From assembly GCA_025175895.1 (NCBI GenBank), contig JAKLTH010000227.1:1591501-1655500 (forward strand): a stretch of DNA of 64,000 nucleotides, written 5' to 3'. The translations under genes were made by a program, and so were the position numbers. The stretch is from Wurfbainia villosa (taxonomy: Eukaryota; Streptophyta; Magnoliopsida; Zingiberales; Zingiberaceae). The notes beneath the pieces are model-generated. The model saw nothing but the letters and a program-made list of their open reading frames with translations, had not been told where the DNA came from and searched no databases. Positions 21,539 through 36,500 of this stretch are shown here, in pieces; within the stretch, counting starts at the first letter, position 1; the number at the start of each line of letters is the position of its first letter.

Positions 21539-24500
21539 TTAACGAGCACATGACAATTTTTTCATTCTGGCCGCATTTACCTGGGACTGCATAAGCTGCT
21601 GCTGTGACTGCACGTCTTGTTGCAGCACAAATGGTTGTGGTTGAGATAACCGATAATATGGCTCTTTGAGATCAAGTTTACACGAAGATGTCTGTAGTAT
21701 TCCACCTTGCTCGGTGCCAGGTCCCCACATTTTAGCTTTCAGAAAGATTTGAGGAAATAATTTTAAGTTTTGAGTAGATATATTTGGAGATATGAGCACA
21801 ATGTAGTAGTAGTAGTAGCAGCAGCTAAGGATTTGGAAATTGACCAACCCGACAGAGTCAAGTAAATTGTGTAACTCTGAGCACTGTGGGACACCAGGTG
21901 GAAGCGTCCAGTGATTTCTTGACCAGCCATGACGTATATCGGTTGGGCGAGGACACACCGCAGTTGGTACCAATGGGTTGTGGGAGCACCAGGAGCTGTC
22001 GTAAGCCATCTTTGCACGGAACTGCACGATGAGTTTGCAAGGATCACATTGATGCCCGAAGATATCGGGAGAGCTCTTAGAAACTGAACCCCCCAAATTG
22101 CAACTCTTCGACTAGAAAAGAAAGGTTATAACAAGAAATAGCAGTAGAAAAGATGTTTGGGCGTATGAATATGACATATGCAGAATACCAATTTTTCATG
22201 TGTAAAGGTTCGTTCAGTTTCACAAACTGTTGAAGTAGAATTGTTTGACGATTACAAAAGAGGGATGCACGAATAAAATTCAAATTAGAGCAAACAGAAA
22301 ACTAGCATTTATCCTACCACCACCTCCCTGGTTATGGATATAGACTAACCGCCAATCTTAAAACAATTCCATTTCCATCTCATGTAGCATGCCACGAACT
22401 GATCCACAAAAGAATAATTGCTATTTCATGTTAAAAAAGGGTTTATTTAGTTCATAAATGCTTGCTGCTGTGGAAAAGGTTGAACAATGGAGCAGGGATG
22501 GAGCACAATCATATAAGAAAAATGATGGATGGGTGAGCATTCTCGACCCTTGCTTCCTTGATAAGATTACTGATGCTTATATATTATTTTAAATAAAATA
22601 AAATGTTTTATTTAACTACAAATATGATAAAGCAATGAAAATTAACCAAGTTCTGTAGCAATGTGACTACCCAAACTAAACTTTTATGTATTCTTGATGT
22701 TCCTGAAAATGATGGATAATAAAAATGAAATCACTTAATTCTGCCTCCATTATGCATTTAATTTACAGGGGAAAAACAACAAATGACAGGGAGGAAGACA
22801 AGGAAAACATCTAAAGATGATATCATTTATTTTAGGAAGAAATCCCGTGCATCAGAGATAAGTTCCAAAAAACGCAGTAACTACCAAAAGTGCTAAATGC
22901 ATGTGTAAGATTACCTCCCATCAAACAATACATCAAACCAACAAGCCAGACCGTGCACCCGTGTGCCAACAGATGAGACAAAACTTAGAGGAACATCAAT
23001 TTCATAGAGCTCCTCTTCCTTAATAACAAAAAATAGTGAATTTTAAGAGAGATTACGGAGAAAAATGAATAACAACAGTTAATGAAAGAATAACAGATTA
23101 TAGGTAGGAAAATTGAATAACTACGTGCAACATCATTCCCTCCAACCCTTTATTTGTTAAATGAAACATACTTCAACTTTTCATTTATTTTACAGTGTAA
23201 TCATATTTAGTATTATTAAATGAATAAATAAGCAAAACAAGATGTTAGATCAGGGAAGATAACAACTTCATAGAGCTCCTCCTCCTCAGTAATAAAAAAT
23301 AAGTGAATTTTAAGAGAGTATACTGAATAACAAGGAACAACATCATTTGCTCTGACCTTTATTTAGTAAATAATATATTTGTCAGACAACTAGGAGCAAC
23401 GTCATTTTCTCTGATCATTTTATTTAGTAAATACAACACACTTGTCAGAACAGGGAAGACATAATGACTAAGTACGTAAGTGAAGATCATAGGTTGTCTC
23501 ATCCTTTCTACAAAAGCTACACAATATTTCTCTCTCCCTTGCACACCAAACTAGATGTTATCCTCTCTTTTGTTATGAGCTGGAACTTACGAAAGTTGCG
23601 TTTGTCTTTTTGTACTACAGAAATATTGAAGAAAAATAGATCTAAACAACCAAATCCTAGTTACAGTTGTCCATTTTTTACTGATCCAAGTTTACTTTAA
23701 GTTTATTCACTGGTTAGCCAATTTCAATAGATACTGAGATAGCTAAAATTTACAGAGAGTTCTCAGAAGAAAATCAGATCAGTCCTGGCCTAAGTATCCT
23801 ACTCAACCTATTCACGAAAAAAAGCTCCAAAAATATTAGTAAACTTCTACCTTCATGGAAGAGAAATTTAGCGTGTGGATTATAGGAGGAGACACCAGTA
23901 ACCTTGGATCAAATGCATCGACCACAGGCTGTTTAGAGAAAATAGAGAGGAAAAGACATTAGCTATATATGGCATGGAAAAAAACAGTGCGATATCAACA
24001 TTATACCCTGACCAAAATGAATCTGGTGCTATGATCAGATTAATATGCAGAAATGATGATCAAAATATTACGACATTTAAATTTTTTAAGTTCAACAAAT
24101 GTCATAAAAATGGCTCATGGCAAGAAGTTAAGTCTTGGCATCGTACTCAAGAAAAATAAGAATTCAATGAAAAAATGTATATAGAAAAGTATAGAAAGTT
24201 ATATTCAAGATAACCCTCCATGGTGTGTGTTAATTGTAGACTATGTTTCAGGTAAAGTGCATGTAAGATGAAATGTTTGTGTAATATTGACAAATTAAAG
24301 AATATATGAGTAGTTAGAGTCATTCAAGCAAACAAGTTAGCACCATTTAGCAAAAGTTTAGAGCTATTCTAGCAAGATAGAATATATGGATGTTTAAAGA
24401 CATCAAGCAAACCCGTAATTTAATACCATATAGCAAAAAGTTGGTAGTGAAACAGCAATATTGGATTTTGCCTCCAAGTTAGTTATGTCTGTGTGCCTCC

Positions 24501-27500
24501 AAGTTGATAAAATCTAGATATGCATGTATCTTGCCTAGTAGAAGACACGAAAAAACAAGTTCACCTGAGAAAAATATCCCTGGAAAGCAGATCCATACAA
24601 AGGTGTAAGATCGACACCATAATAATTATGCTGCTGCCAGAACAGGGCCTATACAAGTCAAAACAAATCATAGTTTTTTGGTCATTTATTCTCATAACAA
24701 TTTCATAAACGCAAGTCTTAAAACAAATTTTCGCAAGTGCAGGAGAATATAACAAACACGTTAATTGCAAGCTAGAGTACACGGCACTCAAGAAGCTTAA
24801 TTAAAGTGATCAAAATTGGAACCTTTGTAGGGTCAGAAATAAACTTCCTATTTTGATAAGCAGATAATTAAACAGTGCATGAGTCTGATTCTAAAAAAGT
24901 TGTCAATTAGGTTCTTCTAATCCTTATTTAGAAGTTGTGCTTGGTGTAACTTAGCTATTATCAATAGAATATCATCAATCCATTTTTATATCTACCTTCC
25001 TTCGCAAACAGTGAAATTGAAAATTATCTTGGTGTAACTTAGCTATTATCAATAGAATATCATCAATCCATTTTTATATCTACCTTCCTTCGCAAACAGT
25101 GAAATTGAAAATTATCAACTTATGGTCAACTAAGTTATCAAGCAAGACTAAGGGGCCCAAACTAGTTTAAACCATTTAACATGAATTTATATTGATATAA
25201 TGTATATAAGAATAATGCTTAGTCATCATCAGGTTAATATCATGCTCCAGGAAATACTAATCCATAAAGCCGATTCAGTGAAAGCCTTTTGGTCAGATTG
25301 TGAAGTTGACAAAGTTATAGCTAAGCAACTTTCTTGAAACAAATTTCCTTTCTTGTACTATTTCACTAAACAAAGCCTCCACATTTTATTCAACTTTATG
25401 AACTAGAGACTCACATCAAGGTTGTCAAGATAAAGGCAGTAACCATGAGCCAATTAAGGTTAAATCAGAAAGTGTTAAATAGGCTCCATCTTCGCCATCT
25501 ACTTTGAGTTTCAATAGTACCAATGTGATTGAAGAGAAGAAGAGGAAAACAATGACAACACTATGGCAAGAAAGTGGAAGATGAGATTGCTGTGGTCTCT
25601 TCGATCACAATTGATTCCATCCTTGTTATGTATCACACTTTGTAGCAATTTAACCATTGAGCTGAACTGAACCAACTTATAGGCTTTAGGAATCGCGATT
25701 GAGATTTAATTAGGTTAGGTTGTGTCCTTTTGGAAGGTGTGGGGTTTGGCATCAAATGGGTTCAAGTTGCACTTATTTGGACTCAATTTAGCAAGTTTAC
25801 TGTAGAACAAAGCTTAATTTTATTGAACTGGTTTAGATGTATATTTCAGGTTCAATTGGTTAGTTTTGAACAGAATTCCCTTTTTATTTCCTTCTCTTTC
25901 CCTCCTGACTGTAACTATAGCTGCCAGAGCAGGTGGTCGCACAGAGTCACCACCAAACAGCGGGTGCCTCTTCCTTTCAGTTAGCTCAGCCCCCAATTTC
26001 TCTTGTCTCTCTCGCCTCTCACTCTCCTGTTGCCACATGAATCCAATGAATGAACCACACGATCAGCCACACAGTCGACCCAATCTCTCTTTTCCTCCCA
26101 ATTTCTCACATAACTTCTTCCCAAGCAGTGATCTCTCACGTAACTTCTTCCCAAGCAATGATCAGCAGCCGATAACTCTATGGTGGCGTCCTCTTCCCTC
26201 CAGCAACCTGAGTACGTACTTTCCTCATCTGATCCAATCTCAATGAGTGTCTTGTTCATTTCCCTCTTGATTGTTGAGACTCTGTCCCAGTAACCATCCT
26301 CATCATCTTACTGAATTTGTCACCAGTAATTAAACGAAAATTTACTCTCAGCATTCTGAACTTCTAAAGAAAAGAATATTAACAGGCATGCTATAATGGT
26401 GGCCATATCCATGTCATACACATTAAATTCTAACAATAAGTCCTTTGTACAAATTAATATCCTACTGTTTTTTATTTAGTAGCCAAAAAACAGAAACAGA
26501 TTTCAACCAGGCAACATACAAATAAAAAACCAAGTTAAAACACATAGGTACATTTTATAATATATAATGATATGTGTAATCATAACTCGTAATACACAGA
26601 AATAACAAATACATACTGGAAAAGAGAGAACACTAATCTACAACAGCTACCTTATTTGCAATTTCAACGTAGAGATACTCATCGCTAAATGGCGCCATGT
26701 GTATCCTACACAAATGGGCAATGAGAGAGATATTTTGAAGTTGATAATTATATAAAACAAAATGAAAGTGAAAAATGAAGGGGGCGTTTAGTAGAGAGAA
26801 AATTTTCTATTTTCTATTTTCATTTTCTGAGAAAACGAGAAAACGTATTTGGTTGGCGTTTTCCATCTCCGTTTTCTGAGAGAGAATTTTTTGGAAAACT
26901 GGAAAACAGAAAAAAACTGTTTTCTGTTTTCCAGAAAACAGAAAATGAGAAGGCTACCAAACGTATTTCCAAGTTGCTCATCAAGTAAGAAATTTCTCAT
27001 AGAAATGATATGAATTTTATTTAACAAAAGATAATTCCATGAACCATATTTCAGGAATTTTAATTTAAACAAGCAATCTAAATTCTGAACAGAGATTTTG
27101 CCTGAAATCAGCAACGCATAGTAATTTATTATGGTACAATTAAATGTCACGAGTAATAATTTCAAGGTATTAAGTTCTAACTGCTCCTCCAGAATGTCTT
27201 AGCCACAAACTTCACAGAAAATGAACCGGCACAGATCAGGGCGGCAACAACACAACTAGCATAGGATAAATAAAATGTTTGCTTTACTAGATACAAAAAA
27301 TTAATTGATTTGAATATTGAATAACATTAGTGACATAAGACTTGAGCTCAATAGAGGGATAAGATCAATCTAGCCAACTCCAAACCATTGAAACAAACAC
27401 AGCTTGTTTGTAACTTGGATAGTGTACAATACAAAATTACTTCTAATTATTTGATATTGATTCTATGAATTATTTATAGGATCATCCAGTCGAGACAAGT

Positions 27501-30500
27501 ATTTAAAGGTTGAAACCTGACACTATCATTGCCAATGAATAAACACAGCTACATGGGGAGGTGACTATATTCAATAAATATCAACAGAAACCCTACTACT
27601 AAAGAAAGGTTACACAGATACTATATATCTGTAGAAAAGTTCTTTCACTTGAGTGTTTAGCAAAAGTGAGATATCAGATACCATATTACACGAAATAAAT
27701 ATTTGTATTATCATAGTGTTGAAATCATTTGATAAAATTCGTTAACATTGGATCTAGACAATCTTATTTGTTTGGACATGAAGAAATGAAGAAGCCATCA
27801 CAATTGTCAGAAACAATAGGCCTGCTAAAAGTACAAAAATGGAAGTAGGTTGAAATGTGTCATAGAGTAGATGCCCCAATTGACTATTTCATCTATTAAA
27901 AGGGTATCATCTTGTGCTTATTTATGATATATCTATCATAAGTAATATCAAGTTGTTATTTTAATGTTAAAAATATGATATATAAGAATAAATAATATTA
28001 ACTATAATTCTATTGGTTATATGATTAGATTAGAAAGTATAAAATTGTAAAACTTAAACAAATATTTAAATTTTCAATATATATTTAATATATTAAAATT
28101 TAAAATAATATCATATGAGTTTGATTAATTATATTTAATATTTTAAATAAATAATTATAAAGGACAATTCAGTATACGAAACTCCCGCCAATATAAGATC
28201 TCGAGAAAGGTCATATCACATTGGCTCTATTATACGCAGTCTTACCGGCATTGCAATAAGTTATTTCTGCATTTTAAATAAATAAAAATAAAATAAAAAA
28301 TATAATTATGTGAAACTTCTATCTACCTACGAGGAGAACTTATGTGAACAAGGAAAATTTTATATTTTTTCTTTTAACTATGTTTATGATGAATCAAATA
28401 TTTATATTTGTTCACTAAAAATATAATAAGTGAACCTAGTCGTATACTTTAATTTTTGGAACTGTTATTCAAGGGAAAGAAGTTGAAATAACTCACTAAG
28501 AACACCTTTTAAAAGATTATGTAGTGTGATTATATCAAATAAACCTTTTTCGTATCTATAAATACTGAGATGTTGTGAAGCATTGAGTAGGATCATATTT
28601 AATGTTTGTGAACCCTCTAGTCAAATAAACCTTCAAGGTAAAGACACCACGATACTGAATTCTGGATTATTATTGTATTATCTTGTTTTTTCAAAGAAAA
28701 TGAAAAGAAGAAAAATGATTTAATGTATTCAGTCCAGATCATAATTAAGTCTTCTGCCAACTACTGACCACGAACAATGATTTTTGACAAAACTTTATTC
28801 ATTGCTAGGAAATTCGTGCCTATTTACCAAACCAACAGGCTGATAGCTATAGAGGTGACATGGCAAAATAAAAACAAAAGCATTGCTAGATGAGTGAATT
28901 TAGCATCATTTTCAGGCATCACATACTGCAAAGAATTTAAGTTCCTCATGTAGAAAGGAGTGATGAACAAGTTTAACTACCTTCCTAAAGATGGAAACAT
29001 CTTCCCATCTGATGCAAGGAATCGATCCCTTGCAATTACATACGTCTCTAGCATTCTTTCATTGACTAACAAGGTACCTAAAATTTTTTAGAAAAGCAAA
29101 CATCAAGAGAGTCATTCTCCAATAGTTTGGATGGAACATACACTAAGTACTAACATTATAACAAACGAACATTGATGCAATCAAAATCATGATAAAACCA
29201 AAAAGAGAAGGCTATATCAACAATATCAAATTATGCACTTGTGAGGTTAGAAAATGAAAAATAGACTACCATTTGACTCTAGTGTCATTCAGTAGCAACG
29301 CCCATTTAGTAACAAGTTTATCTGCTATGCAGAAGAAAAGGTACAAAAACATCCAAAAGTAACTTAATAAATAATAAGTCCAAGAGGCATTGGGAAAACT
29401 GAAAGAGCATGTCAGTTTCAAAAATGAATACAACAGATACATTTTCTAGCAAAAACAATTACTGTCTACTCGTACTGAAAAGACAAATTATATGTAATAA
29501 CATAGGTTAGATAAATTTCCTTTAAAGTAAATTAAACCAATTAAGCTGATGAGTTTGGGAAAAGGCTGCACCAAACAGGATTTGGATCTGCATTACAAAC
29601 ATATTCCCTACAGGGCAAGCTTTGGACAGATCAGGAAACTTGTATCTCTTAGCAACTCTATAAAGAGCCAAAGACTACATTACTTTGGTAAGATATGTTG
29701 AGATTTCGATTCTGATTTTAAAAAAGTTCAATATAATTGTGAACTTGGTGCTGTTGAGGCCTTCAATGCAGTTCAAATAAAAAAGCTGCAGAGATTATCT
29801 CCGATTGCAACTTGGACTCGAAGAAACCAGACCAGAATGGTAACCAAAATGGTTCATGTAGAGTTCTACATAAAGACACATTCCCATGACCAATAAACGA
29901 TGAAATAATCCTCTTAGTAGTCGCTTGCAGTCATATTCAACCTAATAATAGCATGACAAGAATTATTATATTGACTCTATAGAACTACATAATGATGAAA
30001 TACAATCCTTCCATAACGAGCATTAGTCAGAATCATTTGTTCTTATTTCCCACTTTCTGCTTAGTCATTCAAGCTCTCCTAATCTATAAAGCATTGCCAC
30101 TTTTAATGCTGCATGCGGTACTACAACAGGAAAGTAAACAATTTAATATTAGATAGTTTCTCATCCCAAGAGATTGCCTATCTTGAAACTCATGTATTTA
30201 TCTTGTTACTTATAGTTTTTTGCCAACAAAGGATCATAATGTCCTAGGTCCCAAGGATGAGTACAGGGCATTGATACTGGAAAAGTAGGCAAACCCAAAT
30301 AAATAAATCCTTTAATACAACAAAATTTCTCTATGTATTTCAGATAGCAGACAAATATCATACAACCAACATAATAAGCAGCTAGTACAGTTGGAGAGAG
30401 GATAGAAGCTTGATCAAAATATGAGAAATACTAGGTTAGAGAGAAAATTTTAAAATTCAATCAAGTAACCCTTAAATTCAACAGGAAAACACAAAGAAAG

Positions 30501-33500
30501 AAAAAAAAAACAGTAATATACTTTGAAGAATAAGAAAGAGAAACACAGTGCAATAGACACCTGCCACTGAGGCGTTTGCAGAGGAAATTTTACACAACCT
30601 TGTACTCTTACAGTGGCCAACAACTTCTTATGAATACCGATCCAAATAATTGCATAGCAAATATGCTCTATATATAACTTAACGTCACATTCAATGTGTT
30701 ACATCCTAAACCCAAATTCTGCACCAATCTCCATTTTTTCACTCATAAGTGATTTGTAGTTCTAAGTTAAAACCATTGTCCAAATATGTATCCTTATTTA
30801 TAGCAATATTTGAGAAAGACGAAATATTATTATTTGTTCAAGAAACAATTTACATGGCATATTGGACTCAACTTAATACCGTATAACTAAAACACCAAAT
30901 GCAGAACTATTAAATTCACAGCATATATAACCAACAAGTCCAGTAATACGATAACTCTTACACTACCTCTAAAGGTAAAGCATAGATACTATCTATGTTT
31001 CAAGTCTCATAGCTAGAAAAAGATCTTACAAAAGAAAAAGGTAAAGTGACAAAGACACTGTTAGTAATATATGAGAGGTGTCCTAAGACAATCACTTTAT
31101 GGTTATATCATTTATTTGATAAATGAAGATTCACTATTTGAGTATACATATTTTCATGTATTTGATGGGATCTTAAACTCATTTACTGAATGTCCGCAAT
31201 ACAATTCACAGCATGAGAGAATTTATGATTGGATCACAACTAGTGAGTATCTCTACGTGTGTAATTGTGATGTATTGGAATTATCCCTAGTCGATGAATT
31301 GATGCATTCGGACGTCATCGATTCTGTTGAGACTAGAACGAGATAAATTCTTTAGTTTATCCAAGTAGCTGTTCCTCATTGGCTGGAGACATTAGGATGT
31401 CCAGAGTTAATCGTGAATGCTAGTTATGGTAACTAGTTCATTGGAGTGACCAGCTGTAAGATTTCATATGATTCTCTACATATATGGATATGTCAATGAA
31501 TTTCTTACAGCAGCTTAAGTGCGATGTTCCTTCGACTTGCGATATTCAAGTCATCTTAGTCATGAAGACTTATGCTTTGACATCTTAAGCAAGCATCTCC
31601 AAGGAGATGTGGACCCGGGATGATTGGGTATAAGTCGAAGTAGTCGAAGGTGTTTGAATAGCCTACAGAGGATTCACCGCTCCTTGCGAGGAGATGTATA
31701 CCCTATGACCTCTCGTCGGATTGTTACTAAAGTCTTTGGCCAAAGCATTACATATTTAGAGTATGAAACTCTTTGATACATGTACAGTAACCATAATCGA
31801 GAGGACAAGGAAGTAATACTTGGGCTAGGTGTGACGTAGTCAGCCTAGTGGGGATTGACACAATAGATCATGTCCTGAACTAAGTGGGCATAAGAAGAGT
31901 GAAGGAAATGGGGCACGATTCATTGTAACTACTGAAGGATTTCAGAAAAGGTTCTGGGATCAACCGTTAATTTTTCAATTAATTGGGGATCATGATGTAC
32001 TACTAGGTGTCACTCATGATCGTTCTATAATTAATGGTTAATTATAGACGACCAATATAAACCGGGAACCTATTTGGTCACACACACAACGAGCATAATC
32101 CAAAGGATTTAAAACGAGTTTGAGAATAAGATTCTCAGATCGAGAGAGACTAAGTTTGGTTAGACCAAACAAAGAGCAAGTATGAAATGGTTTCAGTCGC
32201 ATCGGAAGCATGGATGGGTCAAGTCTTATGAAGACATGATGGATGAACCAAATTGATTAGGTTCTAATCCAATGGTGGAAAATAAACCAAAGTGGTTTAG
32301 TTTGTTTTAAACGAATGAACCAAAGTTGATTCGGTTCGTTTTAACTTAAAATAGACCAACGCGGTTTGGTTTATTTTAACTTAAGTTATTGGAGCGGCTA
32401 ACGGATTTTGGTTATAAACCAATAACCGTTAGGCAAATGTGTTCTCTATAAAAACACGACTTAAGGGTTTTTTCGTGGACGACTTAAGAAGTTCAAACCC
32501 TAGTCGCCCACTTCCTCTCCTCTTCCTCTCCTTGTCGCCCAAGGGGTTGCCGCCCAACCTTGGACGCCGCCCATTGGAGTTGCTACTCCTCCTCCTTACC
32601 GTCGGCCACCCACCAGTCGTCGGCAACTCCTCCGACCATCCTCTCTTGGCCACCGACAACCAAGGAGCAGCCGACCATTGATTGGCCGACCATCTCTTCC
32701 ACCGTAAACAAGTTGTCCAGTTTCTGGACAGTTTGTTGTTCTCCTCATGGAGAGGTCGTTTAGTCGGCATTTTGCGCTCCGACAGCGACTTACTTATCGA
32801 GGAGTGGATCTCCGACAATCCTCATATGTGGAGGACCAAGGTTTCGTCAATTGGTTGATGAAAACCGCTTCCGAGAAGCGAGTTCGTGGAGCTCGGTTTT
32901 AGATCCGAATTTGATTCGGATTGTGATCGTCTCTCGGATCACATCGTCTTCGACTCGAGGCTGGTGACTTTTGCAAAGACGAGGCTCGTGGCTTTGTGAA
33001 GTTATCCCGACGATACTCGGCGTGGATACGAACAAAGGCAATTCTAGCGAGGATCGCTACGGTTGATGTCATTCTCGCTACACATGATACGTCAGGTATA
33101 CCTAGAATAAATTTTCTTTTATTACAAAATTTTAAATAGCGATTATGTCTACACATATTGTATCTAGTATGTGTGTGATGTGTGTGTTATAATAAAATTA
33201 GTTTATTACTTGTTTTTCTTCCGCTGTGTGCATGTTTACGAAAGTGTTCGAACACACTCGCCGCTGCGCCGGGGAAAGCCAACAAACACTTGACCACAAC
33301 GAAGACACACGTGATAGTAGTGCAGCATTGGGGAAGAGTGATGGTATGACACACTAGATTCACCCTCTAAGTTAGCAGCTGAGGTTCATGGCAATCTTCT
33401 CCATATCATCTTATAACTCTACTCCCCTCAAACTAAAGCTATTGCAAGATTCTGAACTTATGAGGGCAGATCTAATGAATCCATTTCTCTAACAGCAATA

Positions 33501-36500
33501 AAGAAAAAGAAAATGAAATGCTACAAATGATTGTCATCAACATTCAATGTAAAGCAAAAGGAGCTCACCCATTGGCTCAGAAATAAGAATATCTGCTTTT
33601 TCAGGTAGTTCCACTTCTTCGATTTTACCTTTAATGATCTATTCAAGTCAAAATAAAATCAGAATTACCCACTAAAGAAAAGGCATGCATTTCAACTTCA
33701 AACAGTAAATACAAGTAAAATCAAACCGTGATCCGCTGTCCAAGTGATGGATTTCCAGCAATAAGCCTACGTGCATATTCCACCATTTCAGATGCCTCTA
33801 CAGCATAAACATGCTTAGCTCCAGCCTGGAAATAAAATGCAACTATAATACATCAATCAAGAGAAAACTAGATAAGTAATAAACCCAAGTTGTGTACCTG
33901 AGCAGCAAACAGTGAAAGAATGCCAGAGAAAATTAGATAAGTAATAAACCCAAGTTGTGTACCTGAGCAGCAAACAGTGAAAGAATGCCACTACCAGCAC
34001 CAACGTCAACCACAATACGACCATGAAAATCAACACGGTTTTCAATAACTGCAGCATAATATGTTCCTGAAATTTGAATAAATAGGGTGAGCATAAAATA
34101 GATTATTTTACTATTGAGACAGCCTTAGAATAGCAAGATAAGATCCATATAGCCACTTTAAATAGTTGGAATGTGCCTCAGAGTTGTTGCTATACTACTA
34201 TACTAGTAAGATATTTTGAGGCATTCTTTAAAAAAATTGAGTTTGTTCCTACCAAATACTGAGACATAATACAGGCCTGAAAGAGTAGAAATAAAAAAGC
34301 TCTTACATTACAGACCTGTTCTTACATAGTCTTGGAGCATATTTTGCTGGTGTACCAACTGCCCATAATAATGGAAGTACATCTTGGAAGATGTGGAATC
34401 TATTTTCTTATCGAATTTGCTTTTAGGAACTACTATAGTTCCATTCTCCAAAGGTGCATCTGAAAGAGAAACGGGGAAAAAAAAGAAACACAACTCAATG
34501 AATTTTAATCAAACTAAGTCGTCTAGATAAAAAGCAAATAATTATGTAATAATATATACAAAACTGTTAACTTCAATCAAATTAACATACACAACAAATC
34601 ACATTTTGTTCAAAATGTTAAGATTTTTTTTTTGTTTTCTCCTAATGATTTTTATAATTCCTTAATTTTTATTTTTGTAACTTATTTGCATATTGCTTCG
34701 ACGTGTTAGGCTACTCTGGATATTTGTTGTTTTGAAGTTATAGTTATTTTGATTCCTTTTCTTGCAAAGAGTTGTAAAAAATTAATTCTTTAACACCCAA
34801 ACAACCCTACTTATGGTCAGTCACCTAAAGTGCCACTGGGAAATACCTTCTCTTCCACATTTCACCAATCACTCTCTCAAAATTTTACCAGTTCTTGAAC
34901 TCACTATCCATAGCCATGAAGTTTCAGCAGAAACCTTCAGACAAAGAATATAATTGAAGGCACACAATAGTTTGGATAGACAGTTTGCAACAAGGAACCT
35001 AATTAGTTCTGTTTTCTTAGCTAAATATGATTTTTTCATTCCTAAAACTGTGTGATTCAGATGGCATTTATTCAATAATGTCCCATTTCCACTCATTCAA
35101 AATAATTCCTTCTCAATAGTTTTCAAATGATATCAAATGGCATTCCGATTTGTTTTACTTAGAACTCTTCATCTATCTCCTTTGTACCCAGTCAAACTTT
35201 GAATTGGATGCTGAAAGTTTGAGTGGACACTCGAATTTGCTATTGATCACAACTATGCCTGACACCTAGATCCACAATCATGTTCGATACCTGTACCCAA
35301 ATATGAGTAACATAGATTCTGATCATTTTGTCTTCGTAACTTACCAAATCTGGCCAACCCAGATAAGAATCAACTGAGTTTGAAAAGTACACTATCAGAT
35401 TTGTTGTTATTCTTTTCCAACAGTGCCACTCATAATATGAACCTGTTAAAGCTCAAACTGTAAGGAGTTCTCCATATTCTTCCTGTTGTTTCCTCCAAAG
35501 TCAACCGTGTGAGGTATACAGCATCCAAACACTTGGTCATTTAGAACCTGGTAGGAAAATTTTTAAAGGCATACTAACTGCGCAGGTCGTCAAAATAAAG
35601 GGAGGCAAAAAAAAAATTTAATTGCAACTATGAAACTAAGTTTGGTACCCTGAGTACAAGCTGACAAATTCATGGTCATCAGCCGTGATATCTATCACCT
35701 TGACACCACAATGATAATCACCATCTTCTGTTTTTAATCCAAATTAAATCCTTGATTAAGGGGGTCTTCAATTTTCTTGTATGTGAGATGCCTTGGCAAA
35801 ATAAAGTTATAGTACCTACCTAATTCTTGCCAATAATAGGATGAGGCCTAATTCTGAACTGATGCATTTTTGATATTTTAGGTCCATTGTCAAGTTTCTA
35901 TCATATTAAAATTCCAATTTCTTCTACAAACATATCCTTTCTCATGTACCAACAATCAAACCAGAAGCCACAGGAGGCAAGAAGGCAATGAAGAGTTATC
36001 ACAATACTTTGATTACTAAAGTTCATGGTAGATATTGCACAGCAAGGATTGCGGCATATTTTATGGTGCTTATAGCTTCAAAAGAAAATTTTCACAGAAG
36101 TACAATCAAAATGCTCATAAATATAGCTAGCAATATTGAAATTGTAGTTTGACTAATTTCTTTTGTTATTTCAATCTCTAGTTAGAAAATTCTAATAACA
36201 CAGATATAGACACTGGTGAGAGCAAAACACCTGGGAACAATATCATAAACAATGCCCCAGTAAACCATATGCACAAATTGAACAAATGATACCAGTTTTT
36301 GCATCAACTTCTCCAAGTTTCCACTTTTCAAAAGCCAAAGTGAAAGCTTTGCTTTCATCCTTTGTTTTAAAATCAATCTTATACGCTCTTGAAAAAGATT
36401 CCTGCTTCAGCAAATTTACAAGAAGTTATGAAGTGGAAAGTTAGATAAACAATTTTAATTGCAGGGCCAACATACTGATAATCCATTACAATAGTCAGAA

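Noticed and set aside
25866..26246. 126-aa plus-strand frame in PRMT4 intron 9
   Set aside because: Contains a short tandem repeat (TAACTTCTTCCCAAGCA twice) and no domain; probably repeat or intron sequence.
31071..31346. 91-aa plus-strand frame
   Set aside because: Lies at the start of the LTR-like block, with no motif and no homologue that I recognise.
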